DNA of 64,000 nucleotides, taken from Comamonadaceae bacterium OS-4 (GTDB lineage: Bacteria > Pseudomonadota > Gammaproteobacteria > Burkholderiales > Burkholderiaceae_C). The position numbers were made by a program, and so were the translations under genes. Shown here in pieces: positions 55,459 to 64,000 of the stretch (positions within the stretch are counted from its first letter, which is position 1; each line of letters starts with the position of its first letter). The DNA is taken from contig AP026970.1 in NCBI GenBank assembly GCA_027924025.1, positions 1,820,501-1,884,500 of the forward strand, read 5' to 3'. The notes below the pieces were generated by a model. That model was not told where the DNA came from, ran no database searches, and was given only the letters and a program-made list of their open reading frames with translations.

Positions 55459-55555
55459 GATGTGAATGCGGCGCTAGCCGCAGATAGTGGCCCCGCTTGT
55501 GGCGGGCAATGGTTTGTCAGCCCCGACACGGAGCTGATCAATTCAGAGAAAAAGT

Positions 55556-56458
55556 TCAGTGTGTCTGCAAGCGCTGCAAAGCGTCATAGGTCACCAGCAG
55601 CACCTGGTCCTCACCTGCGCTTGTTTCGAGCCAGACGACTTCGAGGTCCGGGAAAGCGGCTTCAAAAAACTCCCGCTCGTTGCCGATTTCGAGCACCAGC
55701 ACCCCATCCTTAGTCATCTTCGAACACACGCCACTCAAAAGAGAGCGAACAAAGTCCATGCCATCGCCACTGCCACCGGCTTGGTTGCCGTCCAGGGCGA
55801 TGAAGGGCTCGGCTTTGTATTCGGCAGGCAGCACGGCCATGCTTTGGGCATTGACATACGGTGGGTTGCACAGAATCAGGTCAAACGTGTCGTGCACCGC
55901 GTCCAAACCGTCGGACTGCACCAGCGTAATGCGCTCCTGCATTGCGTGTTTGTCGACATTGATGCGTGCGACTGCCAACGCATCTGCCGAAATGTCGGCG
56001 GCGGTCACCACCACATCGGGGTACACCATCGCGGCCAGAATACCCAGGCTGCCATTGCCGGTGCACAAATCCAGCACTTTGTGGGTGCTCTCCAAAAGCC
56101 AGTAGTCGATACCTCCGTCCACCAAGAGCTCTGCAATCAGCGAGCGCGGAACAATCACGCGCTCGTCGACATAAAACGGCACACCCTGTAACCACGCCTC
56201 ACGGGTCAGGTAGGCAGCAGGCTTGCGCGTGCTGATGCGCGCTCCTAAAAGCGTAGCGGCTTGCGCATATTCTTCGGGGGCTACCGGCCGTTTTGATGCC
56301 TCATCATCGGGGCCGAGCGGGGTATCAAGTGGCAGGTTCAGGGCATGCAACACCAGCCAAGCTGCTTCGTCTGCCGCGTTGGTAGTGCCGTGCCCAAAAG
56401 ACACGCCGGCCTCCTCAAGTCGCTGCTTGGATTCCGCAACCAGTTCCAACAAGTTCAT
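55556..56458 (-). CDS. prmB: 50S ribosomal protein L3 glutamine methyltransferase
   Basis: 300 aa HemK-family enzyme that methylates the GGQ-adjacent glutamine of ribosomal protein L3. SAM-binding region [13 protein letters not shown] and the catalytic [10 protein letters not shown] motif are intact, with [24 protein letters not shown] typical of PrmB rather than PrmC. Residues about 54-73 ([19 protein letters not shown]) are encoded by a palindromic repeat. It overlaps dapE by 4 bp (ATGA). Confidence 0.92.
   Translation of the reverse strand: MNLLELVAESKQRLEEAGVSFGHGTTNAADEAAWLVLHALNLPLDTPLGPDDEASKRPVAPEEYAQAATLLGARISTRKPAAYLTREAWLQGVPFYVDERVIVPRSLIAELLVDGGIDYWLLESTHKVLDLCTGNGSLGILAAMVYPDVVVTAADISADALAVARINVDKHAMQERITLVQSDGLDAVHDTFDLILCNPPYVNAQSMAVLPAEYKAEPFIALDGNQAGGSGDGMDFVRSLLSGVCSKMTKDGVLVLEIGNEREFFEAAFPDLEVVWLETSAGEDQVLLVTYDALQRLQTH
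56241..56298 (+). repeat. Palindromic repeat copy F (inside prmB)
   Basis: GCTCCTAAAAGCGTAGCGGC, TTGCGCA, loop, GGGGGCTACCGGCCG, TTTTGATG. Minus-strand prmB reads it as [13 protein letters not shown], matching the peptide from copy G in dapE ([13 protein letters not shown]). Confidence 0.75.
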
Positions 56459-57642
56459 GCCGCACCTGCTTTGTTCAGGTTTTCGAGCACACGGCGATAA
56501 ATGTTTTTAAGCGGCTCGATATCTGCAACCTTCACATGCTCGTTGATTTTGTGGATGGTGGCGTTTGGTGGGCCGACTTCAACGACTTGGGCGCACACTT
56601 GGGCAATGAACCGCCCGTCACTGGTGCCGCCGGTGGTGGAGAGTTGGGTCTCGATACCGGTTTCCGCCCGGATGGCATCGCGCACCGCATCCACCAGCGG
56701 GCCGGGTGTCGTCAAGAAGGGAAGGCCGCCTATGGTCCAGACGAGGTCATAGTCGAGCTCGTGCTTGGCCAACACGCTGGCCAATCGCTTTTGCAAGCTC
56801 TCCGGTGTGGATTCGGTTGAAAAACGGAAATTGAAGTCAATCACCACATGACCCGGGATGACGTTGCTCGCGCCAGTTCCGCCGTGAATGTTGCTGACCT
56901 GCCAGGTTGTGGCCGGGAAGTAGTCATTGCCCTTGTCCCATTCAATGCCTACCAATTCGGCAAGGGCAGGGGCTGCCAAATGGATCGGATTTTTAGCCAA
57001 ATGCGGGTAGGCAATATGACCTTGCACACCCTTGACCGTGAGCTTGCCGCTCATAGTCCCACGGCGACCATTTTTGATCATGTCACCGGTGCGCTCGACC
57101 GAGGTGGGTTCACCCACAATGCAATAGTCCAGCACCTCTCCGCGGGCTTGCAGCAATTGGCACATCACCACGGTGCCGTCGAGTGCAGGGCCTTCTTCGT
57201 CGCTGGTCAATAGCAGCGCGATGTTGAGGTCTGGCGCCGGGTGCTCCGCCAAAAACTCCTCAATCGACACTACAAAAGCCGCCAGCGAGGTTTTCATGTC
57301 GCTCGCGCCACGGCCGAACAACTTGCCGTCGCGGTGGCTGGGTACAAAGGCGGGGCTATCCCATTGGGCTTGCGGCCCGGTGGGCACCACATCCGTGTGC
57401 CCGGCGAACACCAGCGTCTTTGCTATAGTTTTGCTAGCTGCTTGCGCATTAATTCCGGGGCCTGCAGGTCGTTTTGCCCATAAATTAGTGACCCGGAAGT
57501 CATCGGGGCCGCTCTCTACGGTTTCGCACACAAAGCCCAATGGGCGCAGTCGTTCGGCGATCAAGGCCTGGCAGCCACCGTCGGAGGGCGTCACCGACGC
57601 CATGGATATCAGTTGCTCGGTGAGCTGCAGGGTTCTCGTCAT
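56455..57642 (-). CDS. dapE: Succinyl-diaminopimelate desuccinylase
   Basis: Zn-dependent amidohydrolase of lysine and peptidoglycan synthesis, releasing LL-DAP. 395 aa. [13 protein letters not shown] with the first metal His, [13 protein letters not shown], and [14 protein letters not shown] are family signatures. Residues about 58-76 ([18 protein letters not shown]) are an insertion before the FAGHTDVV motif, absent in the E. coli protein, and encoded by a palindromic repeat. The stop overlaps prmB by 4 bp and the start overlaps pilU by 1 bp. Confidence 0.97.
   Translation of the reverse strand: MTRTLQLTEQLISMASVTPSDGGCQALIAERLRPLGFVCETVESGPDDFRVTNLWAKRPAGPGINAQAASKTIAKTLVFAGHTDVVPTGPQAQWDSPAFVPSHRDGKLFGRGASDMKTSLAAFVVSIEEFLAEHPAPDLNIALLLTSDEEGPALDGTVVMCQLLQARGEVLDYCIVGEPTSVERTGDMIKNGRRGTMSGKLTVKGVQGHIAYPHLAKNPIHLAAPALAELVGIEWDKGNDYFPATTWQVSNIHGGTGASNVIPGHVVIDFNFRFSTESTPESLQKRLASVLAKHELDYDLVWTIGGLPFLTTPGPLVDAVRDAIRAETGIETQLSTTGGTSDGRFIAQVCAQVVEVGPPNATIHKINEHVKVADIEPLKNIYRRVLENLNKAGAA
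57422..57477 (+). repeat. Palindromic repeat copy G (inside dapE)
   Basis: GCTATAGTTTTGCTAGCTGC, TTGCGCA, loop, CCGGGGCCTGCAGGTCG, TTTTGCC. dapE reads it on the minus strand in the same frame as copies C and F, giving AQAASKTIA. Confidence 0.8.
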
Positions 57643-58811
57643 CAGTGTTTTACATCCAGGGTAATTTCGGTGAAAGACGCTTCATCGTCTTCCTCCGGCA
57701 AGGCGGCGCTCTGCGCGGCCTTGGTAAAGTCGTTTTGCAAACGCCACATCAGGTTGGTGGGCGAGTCCGCATGGGCCAAGCCTTCTTTGCGATCCACCAC
57801 GCCGTCTTGGATCAGGCGCGCAATGTCTGCCTCGAAGGTTTGGGAGCCCTCGGCCATCGACTGCTCCATCGCTTCGCGCACCGCCGAGAAGTCGCCTTTT
57901 TCAATCATCTCGGCCACCAGCTTGGTATTGAGCAATACCTCTGCGGCGGGCGCGCGCAGCCCCGAGGTCGTGCGCATCAAGCGCTGCGACACGATCGCGC
58001 GTAAGGCTGTGGCCAGATCACCCAGCATGGTGGGGCGGACTTCCACCGGGTAGAAACTCAAAATACGGTTCAGCGCTTGGTAGCTGTTGTTGGCGTGCAT
58101 CGTAGCCAGGCACAGGTGGCCTGATTGCGCGTAGGCAATCGCAGCTGACATGGTTTCCTGGTCGCGGATTTCACCGATCAAAATCACGTCCGGCGCCTGG
58201 CGCAGCGCATTTTTCAGGGCAACTTGCAAAGACTCGGTATCGGTTCCAACTTCCCGCTGGTTCACCACCGATTTTTTGTTCCGGAACAAAAACTCCACCG
58301 GGTCTTCAATCGTCAGGATATGGCCCGACACATTTTCATTGCGGTGGTCCAGCATGGAGGCGAGGGTGGTGCTTTTGCCGGCACCGGTGGCACCGACCAT
58401 CAGCAACAAGCCGCGCTTCTCCATGATCAAGTCGGCCAAAACCGGCGGCAGTTGCAGGCTGTGCAGCGGGGGCACATCCACGCTGATGTAACGGATGACG
58501 GCCGCAATCGTGCCGCGCTGGCGCATGGCGCTCACCCGGAACCGGCCCACTCCGGGAATCGGGAAACCGATGTTGAGCTCGCCGGTTCGCTCCAATTCAG
58601 CAATCTGCTGCGGTTGCAACACTTCCGCCAGCAGGTTTTTGGGCGCATCAGAAGGCAAGGTCTGGCTATTGATCGGGACACATTGCCCGTTGATTTTGAT
58701 GAGCGCGGGCGCATGGGCCGAGAGGTAGACGTCGGACGCCTTCTTCTCACTCATCAGGCGCAGGATGCGCTCCATCGTGCCAACGGGTTGCGCGGTGCCG
58801 GTCGTGGCCAT
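57642..58811 (-). CDS. pilU: Type IV pilus retraction ATPase PilU
   Basis: 389 aa hexameric motor that assists PilT in pilus retraction. The N-terminal [29 protein letters not shown], Walker [11 protein letters not shown], Walker B/Asp-box [29 protein letters not shown] and [18 protein letters not shown]-terminal acidic tail ([19 protein letters not shown]) favours PilU over PilT, which it resembles in length otherwise. It lies between dapD and dapE with overlaps of 1 bp and a 22-bp gap; the usual pilT neighbour is absent. Confidence 0.93.
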   Translation of the reverse strand: MATTGTAQPVGTMERILRLMSEKKASDVYLSAHAPALIKINGQCVPINSQTLPSDAPKNLLAEVLQPQQIAELERTGELNIGFPIPGVGRFRVSAMRQRGTIAAVIRYISVDVPPLHSLQLPPVLADLIMEKRGLLLMVGATGAGKSTTLASMLDHRNENVSGHILTIEDPVEFLFRNKKSVVNQREVGTDTESLQVALKNALRQAPDVILIGEIRDQETMSAAIAYAQSGHLCLATMHANNSYQALNRILSFYPVEVRPTMLGDLATALRAIVSQRLMRTTSGLRAPAAEVLLNTKLVAEMIEKGDFSAVREAMEQSMAEGSQTFEADIARLIQDGVVDRKEGLAHADSPTNLMWRLQNDFTKAAQSAALPEEDDEASFTEITLDVKH

Positions 58812-58833
58812 AGTTGCCTTCCGTGGGATGCGT

Positions 58834-59658
58834 TTAGTCGCGCAACAGGTCGTTCAAGCTGGTCGTGGAGCGTGTTTTGGCATCGACCTTTTTCACAATG
58901 ATCGCTGCATACATGCTGTATTTGCCGTCACCCTTGGGCAGGTTGCCGCTCACCACCACCGAACCGGCAGGCACGCGGCCGTAGCTCACAGTGTCTGTGG
59001 CGCGGTCATAAATCGGCGTGCTTTGGCCGATGTACACGCCCATCGAGATCACCGAGTTTTCCTCGACGATCACGCCCTCGACCACCTCGGAGCGCGCGCC
59101 CACAAAGCAATTGTCTTCAATGATGGTCGGGCCTGCTTGCATCGGTTCCAAAACGCCACCAATGCCAACACCACCGGACAGGTGCACGTTTTTACCGATC
59201 TGAGCACAAGAGCCGACCGTGGCCCAGGTATCGACCATGGTGCCCTCATCCACATAAGAGCCGATGTTGCAGTACGACGGCATCAGGATCACGCCCTTGC
59301 CCTGGAAACTTCCGCGACGTGCGACCGCTGGAGGCACCACGCGGACACCGGTCGCCTTCATGGCTTCAGCGCTCATGCCGGCAAACTTGGTAGGCACCTT
59401 GTCATAGAAGCCGAGGTCGCCGGACTGGACAATTTCGTTGTCTTTGAGGCGAAAGCTCAGCAACACCGCCTTTTTGATCCACTGGTGGGTGGTCCACTGG
59501 CCCACGCCTTCACGGGTGGCAACACGCAGGCGGCCCGCATCGAGTTCATTCAGGACGTGTTCCACGGCATCGCGGACTTCAGCAGGCGCAGAGGCCACAG
59601 AGATATTCGCGCGGTCTTCCCACGCAGCTTCGATCACGGTTTGGAGTTGTTGTGTCAT
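58834..59658 (-). CDS. dapD: Tetrahydrodipicolinate N-succinyltransferase
   Basis: Transfers succinyl from succinyl-CoA to tetrahydrodipicolinate in the succinylase branch of lysine synthesis. 274 aa from ATG 59658 ([16 protein letters not shown]); an in-frame upstream ATG at 59754 would extend into the dapC gene's 3' end. Hexapeptide-repeat fold: [54 protein letters not shown]. The operon order dapC-dapD-pilU-dapE-prmB is consistent with three lysine genes run together. Confidence 0.97.
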   Translation of the reverse strand: MTQQLQTVIEAAWEDRANISVASAPAEVRDAVEHVLNELDAGRLRVATREGVGQWTTHQWIKKAVLLSFRLKDNEIVQSGDLGFYDKVPTKFAGMSAEAMKATGVRVVPPAVARRGSFQGKGVILMPSYCNIGSYVDEGTMVDTWATVGSCAQIGKNVHLSGGVGIGGVLEPMQAGPTIIEDNCFVGARSEVVEGVIVEENSVISMGVYIGQSTPIYDRATDTVSYGRVPAGSVVVSGNLPKGDGKYSMYAAIIVKKVDAKTRSTTSLNDLLRD

Positions 59659-59699
59659 GGTGTTTTCAGGAGTTAAAGGGGGAGGGGGCCGCGCTGTGC

Positions 59700-60911
59700 T
59701 CAGGCCGCCCGGTTTTTCACAAATTGCACGATGCGCTGGGCAGCTTCGACACACTCTGCGGTCTCAGCCACCAGCGCCATGCGGATACGGCCTGCGCCCG
59801 GGTTGAAACCGTGGGCTTCACGTGCCAGGTAGCTACCCGGCAACACGGTCACATTGTATTGAGCGAGCAAGTCGCGGGCGAACTCGGTGTCGCTGCCTTT
59901 GACATCCGCCCACAAATAAAAACCGGCATCCGGCAAAGCCACATCCATGACCTCGGCCAGAAGTGGTGTGACCTCTGCGAACTTGGTACGGTACTTCGCC
60001 CGGTTATCAATGACGTGGGCCTCGTCGTCCCATGCGGCAATGCTGGCCGCCTGCACCACCGGACTCATTGCGCTGCCATGGTAGGTACGGTAGAGCAAGA
60101 ATTTTTGAATCCATTGCGCATCACCCGCGCAGAAGCCGCTTCGCATGCCGGGAACATTGCTGCGCTTGGACAGGCTGGTGAACGAAACCAGATTCTTGAA
60201 GTCGGTTCGTCCCAGGCGTGCTGCGGCTTCGAGGCCGCCCAAAGGCGCCTCGTCCCGGAAATAGATCTCGCTGTAGCACTCGTCCGACGCAATCACAAAC
60301 CCGTATTGATCACTCAAGGCAAACAGCTTCTCCCACTCTGAGAGCGGCATCACGGCGCCCGCAGGGTTGCCCGGGGAACACACAAACATCAGTTGGGTGT
60401 TTTGCCATATGGAGGCTGGCACGCTGTCCCAGTCCTGGGCGAAATTGCGATCAGCGACAGACGGTACAAAGTAAGGCTGCGCACCACTCAAGAGCGCCGC
60501 CCCTTCGTAGATTTGGTAAAACGGATTGGGGCACACCACCTGCACCGTGCTATCGCAAGCAGATGGGTTGATGACCACTTGGGCAAAAGCGAACAAGGCC
60601 TCCCGCGATCCATTAACCGGCAGCACCTGGGTGGCCGGGTTGAGCGCGAGCTCATAGCGGCGCTGAATCCAGTTGACCATGGATTGACGGAGCTTGGGGT
60701 CACCGGCCGTCGCGGGGTAGGCGGCGAGCCCGCTTTCCCCGGATTGGATCGCGTGGCAATAAGCGTCCTTGATCAACTGTGGCGTCGGGTGGCGGGGCTC
60801 GCCGATGCCCAGGCTGATCGGGCTGAAGGCCGCGTTAGGCGTGACTGCGGCAAACAATTGGCGCAGGCGTTCAAAGGGGTAGGCCTGCAGGCGGGACAAA
60901 TTCGGATTCAT
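59700..60911 (-). CDS. dapC: Succinyldiaminopimelate transaminase
   Basis: 403 aa PLP enzyme of fold type I that aminates N-succinyl-2-amino-6-ketopimelate. PGNPAGAVM in the substrate loop, [11 protein letters not shown] and the PLP lysine in [15 protein letters not shown]. The class I/II aminotransferase set of motifs and the genomic position ahead of dapD identify DapC. It heads the operon, with 40 bp to dapD; the divergent Hpt gene begins 85 bp away. Confidence 0.93.
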   Translation of the reverse strand: MNPNLSRLQAYPFERLRQLFAAVTPNAAFSPISLGIGEPRHPTPQLIKDAYCHAIQSGESGLAAYPATAGDPKLRQSMVNWIQRRYELALNPATQVLPVNGSREALFAFAQVVINPSACDSTVQVVCPNPFYQIYEGAALLSGAQPYFVPSVADRNFAQDWDSVPASIWQNTQLMFVCSPGNPAGAVMPLSEWEKLFALSDQYGFVIASDECYSEIYFRDEAPLGGLEAAARLGRTDFKNLVSFTSLSKRSNVPGMRSGFCAGDAQWIQKFLLYRTYHGSAMSPVVQAASIAAWDDEAHVIDNRAKYRTKFAEVTPLLAEVMDVALPDAGFYLWADVKGSDTEFARDLLAQYNVTVLPGSYLAREAHGFNPGAGRIRMALVAETAECVEAAQRIVQFVKNRAA

Positions 60912-60996
60912 GGGGCGGCATTATCCCTGAGTCATCGTTAAACTCAGGGGCTGCTGGCCATCGGGTTAGCCCAGCTTTGAATTTGAGGAGTGAGCC

Positions 60997-61368
60997 ATGT
61001 CAGCAATCCCATCCCACGGTGATGCCCCACGCTACCTGAATATTGCGGGTGCCATGGAGCAAATCGGCGATGAAGGCGCGTTGCGAGAGATGCTGCCCAT
61101 GGTGCTCGAGTCCCTGACGAACGATGTGCCTGCCATCACCGAGCTGTTGGCCCAGGGTGATATCAAAGGCGCCAACCACTTGCTCCACCCCCTGAAGGGT
61201 TTTATCCCGATTTTTTGCACCACCGAGCTGTATGGCCGGGTGTCCGAGGTCGAGCTCATGAGCAAAAAGGGAGACGTTGCTGCGGTGTCTGCCGCTTACG
61301 CCGAGTTGGCGCCTGAACTGCTCCGTTTGAAGGCTGAAGTCGCCCAGTACCTCGGACTTGCTGCTTAG
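60997..61368 (+). CDS. Hpt (histidine phosphotransfer) domain protein
   Basis: 123 aa, a single four-helix Hpt-like domain. HLLHPLKGFIPIFCTTELYGRVSEVELMSKKGD contains the HPLKG motif with the candidate phospho-His, followed by the Lys and Gly residues that usually surround it. Such proteins pass phosphate between hybrid kinases and response regulators. No partner gene lies nearby, so it would be an orphan. Ribosome-binding site GAGGAG at the ATG; divergent from dapC. Confidence 0.75.
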   Translation: MSAIPSHGDAPRYLNIAGAMEQIGDEGALREMLPMVLESLTNDVPAITELLAQGDIKGANHLLHPLKGFIPIFCTTELYGRVSEVELMSKKGDVAAVSAAYAELAPELLRLKAEVAQYLGLAA

Positions 61369-61488
61369 GCCGCCTGCCGCTTTCGGGTGTTGAGGGCACC
61401 GCGCGGTATCATCCGCGGCTCGGCTGTGTTGGTGTGAGACCGGCAAAGCTCAATAAAATCAAATACTTAGCGTCAATCAAGCTCCACC

Positions 61489-64000
61489 GTGCGACTCAAT
61501 TCCATCAAGCTCTCGGGCTTCAAGTCATTTGCTGAACCCACGAACTTCCTGCTCCCCGGGCAACTGGTCGGGGTGGTGGGGCCGAATGGCTGTGGCAAAT
61601 CCAACATCATGGATGCGGTGCGGTGGGTGCTGGGTGAAAGCAAGGCCAGCGAATTGCGCGGCGAGTCGATGCAGGACGTGATCTTCAACGGCACCACGAC
61701 CCGCAAACCTGCCAGCCGATCCAGCGTGGAGTTGGTGTTCGACAATGCCGACCACCGCGCCGGCGGCCAGTGGGGTCAGTTTGGAGAAATTGCGGTCAAA
61801 CGGGTGTTGACCCGGGACGGCACCAGCAGCTATTTCATCAATAACCAGCCGGTGCGCCGCCGCGATGTGCAAGACGTGTTTCTTGGCACTGGCTTAGGGC
61901 CGCGCGCCTACGCCATCATCGGCCAAGGCACGATCAGCCGGATTATTGAATCCAAGCCCGAAGAGCTGCGCCTGTTTCTGGAAGAAGCAGCCGGGGTCTC
62001 CAAATACAAAGAGCGCCGTCGCGAAACCGAAAATCGCCTGTCCGATACCCGCGAAAACCTGACCCGGGTCGAAGACATCTTGCGCGAGTTGGGGAGCAAC
62101 CTCGACCGTCTCGAAAAGCAGGCCGAAGTCGCCCAAAAGTACAACGCCTTGCAGTCCGAAGTCACGCTGAAGCAGCATCAGCAGTGGTTTTTGAAGCGGG
62201 CTGAGGCCCTGGCCGACAAAGCCAAAGTGCAAACCGAAGGGCTTGCAGCGGTTAACGCGCTCGAAGCGCGCATGGCCGATCTGCGCCATATCGAAGCCGA
62301 TCTGGAAACCGTGCGGCAAGCGCATTACGCAGCGGGCGATCAGGTGAACCAAGCCCAAGGCTTGCTGTACGAGGCCAGCACCGATGTCGGCCGCCTGGAA
62401 GCCGAAATTCGCTTCGTGGTGGAAGGGCGTCAGCGGGTCGAGCAGCGCCTGATCACTTTGAAAGAGCAAATCGCCCAGTGGGCCACCCGCAAAGACGACG
62501 CCCAAAACGAAATGGAGCGTCTGGCCGAGCTGGCCGCCATGGGCGAAGAACAAACCGAGTTGCTGGCCGCCCAGGTCGAAGAGCAGGCGCAACAGCTACC
62601 GGACGTGGAAGAGGCACTGGCCAAAGCCCAAGGCGCCGCCAATGACCAGCGCGGCGCAGTCACTCAGGTGCAACAGCAGATCCAGGTGTTGGCCGCCGAG
62701 CAGCGTGGCATTGAAGAGCAAAGCCGCCAGCTGGGTAGTCGCCGTGACCGGCTTTCCACTGACCGCAATGCGCTGTCTGCCCCGGACGAGTCGCGCTTGC
62801 AGGGTCTCCAAGAGCAGTTGGAAGTGGCACAGGAAAGCCATCAGATTGCGGATGCCCGCCTGCAAGAGTTGCAAGAAGCGGTGCCCCAGTTGGACGAAGC
62901 CCGCAAAGAGCAGCAAAGCCGGGTCAACGCCGAGTCTTCGCGCCAATCCGACCTCTCCGCCCGGCTCGAGGCCCTCAAGGCCCTGCAAGAAAAAGTCAAG
63001 ACGGACGGCAAGTTGCAGCCCTGGCTGGCCAAACACGGCCTCGACCATTTGCAGGGACTGTGGAGCCGCATCCATATCGAACAAGGCTGGGAAAACGCGC
63101 TCGAGGGCGCACTGCGCGAGCGACTGGGTGGGCTGGAGGTGTCCCGCCTCGACATGCTCAAAGCCTTTGCCCACGAAGCCCCCCCCGCCAAACTCGCGTT
63201 TTACAGCCCGCCTTCGGCGCAGCTTCCGGAGCCCTCTGGCCGCTTGCCGCGCTTGTCAGACTTGCTACGCGTTCACGACGCGGGCCAAAAAGCGGTGCTC
63301 ACAGACTGGCTGCACGGCTGTTACACCGCCAGCAGCTTTGAAGAAGCGCTGGGCCAGCGCGACCAATTGACAGCCGGCGAGAGCATCTTCGTCAAATCAG
63401 GCCATGTGGTCACCGCCCACAGCGTGAGTTTTTACGCCCAGGACTCGGAGCAGGCAGGCTTGTTGGCGCGCGCGCAAGAGATTGAAAACCTCGAAAAGCA
63501 GGTCCGTGCCCAGGTCCTGATCGCCGATGAATCGCGGGTCGCGCTGGGCCGCGCCGAGAGCGCCTATGCCGAGAGCGCCCAGCGCCTGGTTAGTGCCCGC
63601 CGCGAAGCCGCGGAAACCCAGAGCCGCGCGCACGAGCTGCAAGTGGAGACGCTGCGCTTGTCGCAGATGTTGGAGCAAACCCGTGCCCGCAGTGCGCAAA
63701 TCGCAGCCGACATGGCCGAGGTGGAATCCCAGCTCGACGATTTGCAGGGGCGCCGGGTTGAGGCAGAGGCCCGCTTCGAGTCCTTGGACATGCAGCTGGC
63801 CGATAGCCAGGAGCGCCACGCCCAACTGGACGAGCGGGTCATTGAGCTCCAAGGCAAGTTAAACCAGTGCCGCGAACAACAACGCAGCCTCGAGCGGCAG
63901 GCGCAAGAAGCCGTGTTTGCCCAACGCAGTTTGCAAGCCCGCAATGCCGAACTCTCGCGCGCCATTGAAACCGCCATTCAGCAAAACCAGAGCATTCAGG
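61489..64000 (+). CDS. smc: Chromosome segregation ATPase SMC (C-terminus cut by window edge)
   Basis: Chromosome condensin subunit. It starts at GTG 61489 (MRLNSIKLSGFKSFAEPT) and runs 837 codons to the right edge; the family is about 1170 residues, so the C-terminal third is missing. Walker A GPNGCGKSNI (about 33-42), the Q-loop DVQDVFLGTGLGPRAYAIIGQG region, a long coiled coil (about 170-500) and a hinge domain (about 500-660, near LAKHGLDHLQGLW and VKSGHVVTAHSVSFY), then the return coiled coil. The upstream Hpt gene is 120 bp away. Confidence 0.95.
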   Translation, partial: MRLNSIKLSGFKSFAEPTNFLLPGQLVGVVGPNGCGKSNIMDAVRWVLGESKASELRGESMQDVIFNGTTTRKPASRSSVELVFDNADHRAGGQWGQFGEIAVKRVLTRDGTSSYFINNQPVRRRDVQDVFLGTGLGPRAYAIIGQGTISRIIESKPEELRLFLEEAAGVSKYKERRRETENRLSDTRENLTRVEDILRELGSNLDRLEKQAEVAQKYNALQSEVTLKQHQQWFLKRAEALADKAKVQTEGLAAVNALEARMADLRHIEADLETVRQAHYAAGDQVNQAQGLLYEASTDVGRLEAEIRFVVEGRQRVEQRLITLKEQIAQWATRKDDAQNEMERLAELAAMGEEQTELLAAQVEEQAQQLPDVEEALAKAQGAANDQRGAVTQVQQQIQVLAAEQRGIEEQSRQLGSRRDRLSTDRNALSAPDESRLQGLQEQLEVAQESHQIADARLQELQEAVPQLDEARKEQQSRVNAESSRQSDLSARLEALKALQEKVKTDGKLQPWLAKHGLDHLQGLWSRIHIEQGWENALEGALRERLGGLEVSRLDMLKAFAHEAPPAKLAFYSPPSAQLPEPSGRLPRLSDLLRVHDAGQKAVLTDWLHGCYTASSFEEALGQRDQLTAGESIFVKSGHVVTAHSVSFYAQDSEQAGLLARAQEIENLEKQVRAQVLIADESRVALGRAESAYAESAQRLVSARREAAETQSRAHELQVETLRLSQMLEQTRARSAQIAADMAEVESQLDDLQGRRVEAEARFESLDMQLADSQERHAQLDERVIELQGKLNQCREQQRSLERQAQEAVFAQRSLQARNAELSRAIETAIQQNQSIQ

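Overview
The window is a 64 kb stretch of high-GC chromosome from a Gram-negative betaproteobacterium. Gene families, gene order (mfd | ispD-ispF; dapC-dapD-pilU-dapE-prmB; purD-hemF-nadD-rsfS-rlmH-maf-rng) and protein sequences point to Burkholderiales, probably Comamonadaceae (Rhodoferax-like). That taxonomic placement is my inference from reading; no search was run.

Layout. 1-7 kb: mfd (truncated by the edge), ispD/ispF of the non-mevalonate isoprenoid pathway, and an EnvZ/OmpR-type two-component pair. 7-11.4 kb: a small exported protein, a membrane EAL phosphodiesterase and a Ser/Thr kinase-HDOD-GAF fusion. 11.4-20 kb: 3-hydroxybutyrate dehydrogenase, an alpha/beta hydrolase, relA, an EVE protein, fumarase C, a ferritin-like protein, DUF2789, a PQQ-type sugar dehydrogenase lipoprotein and a glycine-zipper protein. 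20-24.6 kb: a minus-strand pyrimidine-salvage operon (HerA-like ATPase, upp, codA, nitrilase-like hydrolase). 24.7-31.6 kb: a dense plus-strand housekeeping run from yebC to rng. 31.6-43.5 kb: a surface-glycan (LPS) cluster with a two-domain glycosyltransferase, GT11 and GT10 fucosyltransferase-like enzymes, an O-antigen ligase/polymerase, a NodB deacetylase, MsbA and several GT2 enzymes. 43.5-47.1 kb: tolB-pal-cpoB, tcdA and two tandem tRNA-Lys genes. 47.06-53.39 kb: an integrated mobilizable element inside the second tRNA-Lys gene. 53.5-61 kb: an ABC-F ATPase and the prmB-dapE-pilU-dapD-dapC operon. 61-64 kb: an Hpt protein and smc, cut by the right edge.

Three things stand out. (1) A family of about 57-bp imperfect palindromic repeats occurs seven times, all in the same orientation. 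Four lie inside conserved genes (nadD, maf, prmB, dapE) in a stop-free frame, one supplies the start codon and first residues of a nitrilase-like gene and the stop codon of codA, and two fill intergenic spacers. This resembles the protein-coding palindromic elements known from Rickettsia. (2) The 6.3 kb element at tRNA-Lys(CTT) is a compact integrative mobilizable element: 49-bp att repeats, a tyrosine integrase, paired 11-bp arm-type repeats, a MobV-type relaxase, HTH proteins, two identical 15-bp operator-like dyads, and no recognisable cargo. (3) In the glycan cluster four genes alternate strands with overlapping 3' ends and start codons only 7 bp apart, and two of them encode fucosyltransferase-like enzymes of the families that build Lewis/H-type structures.
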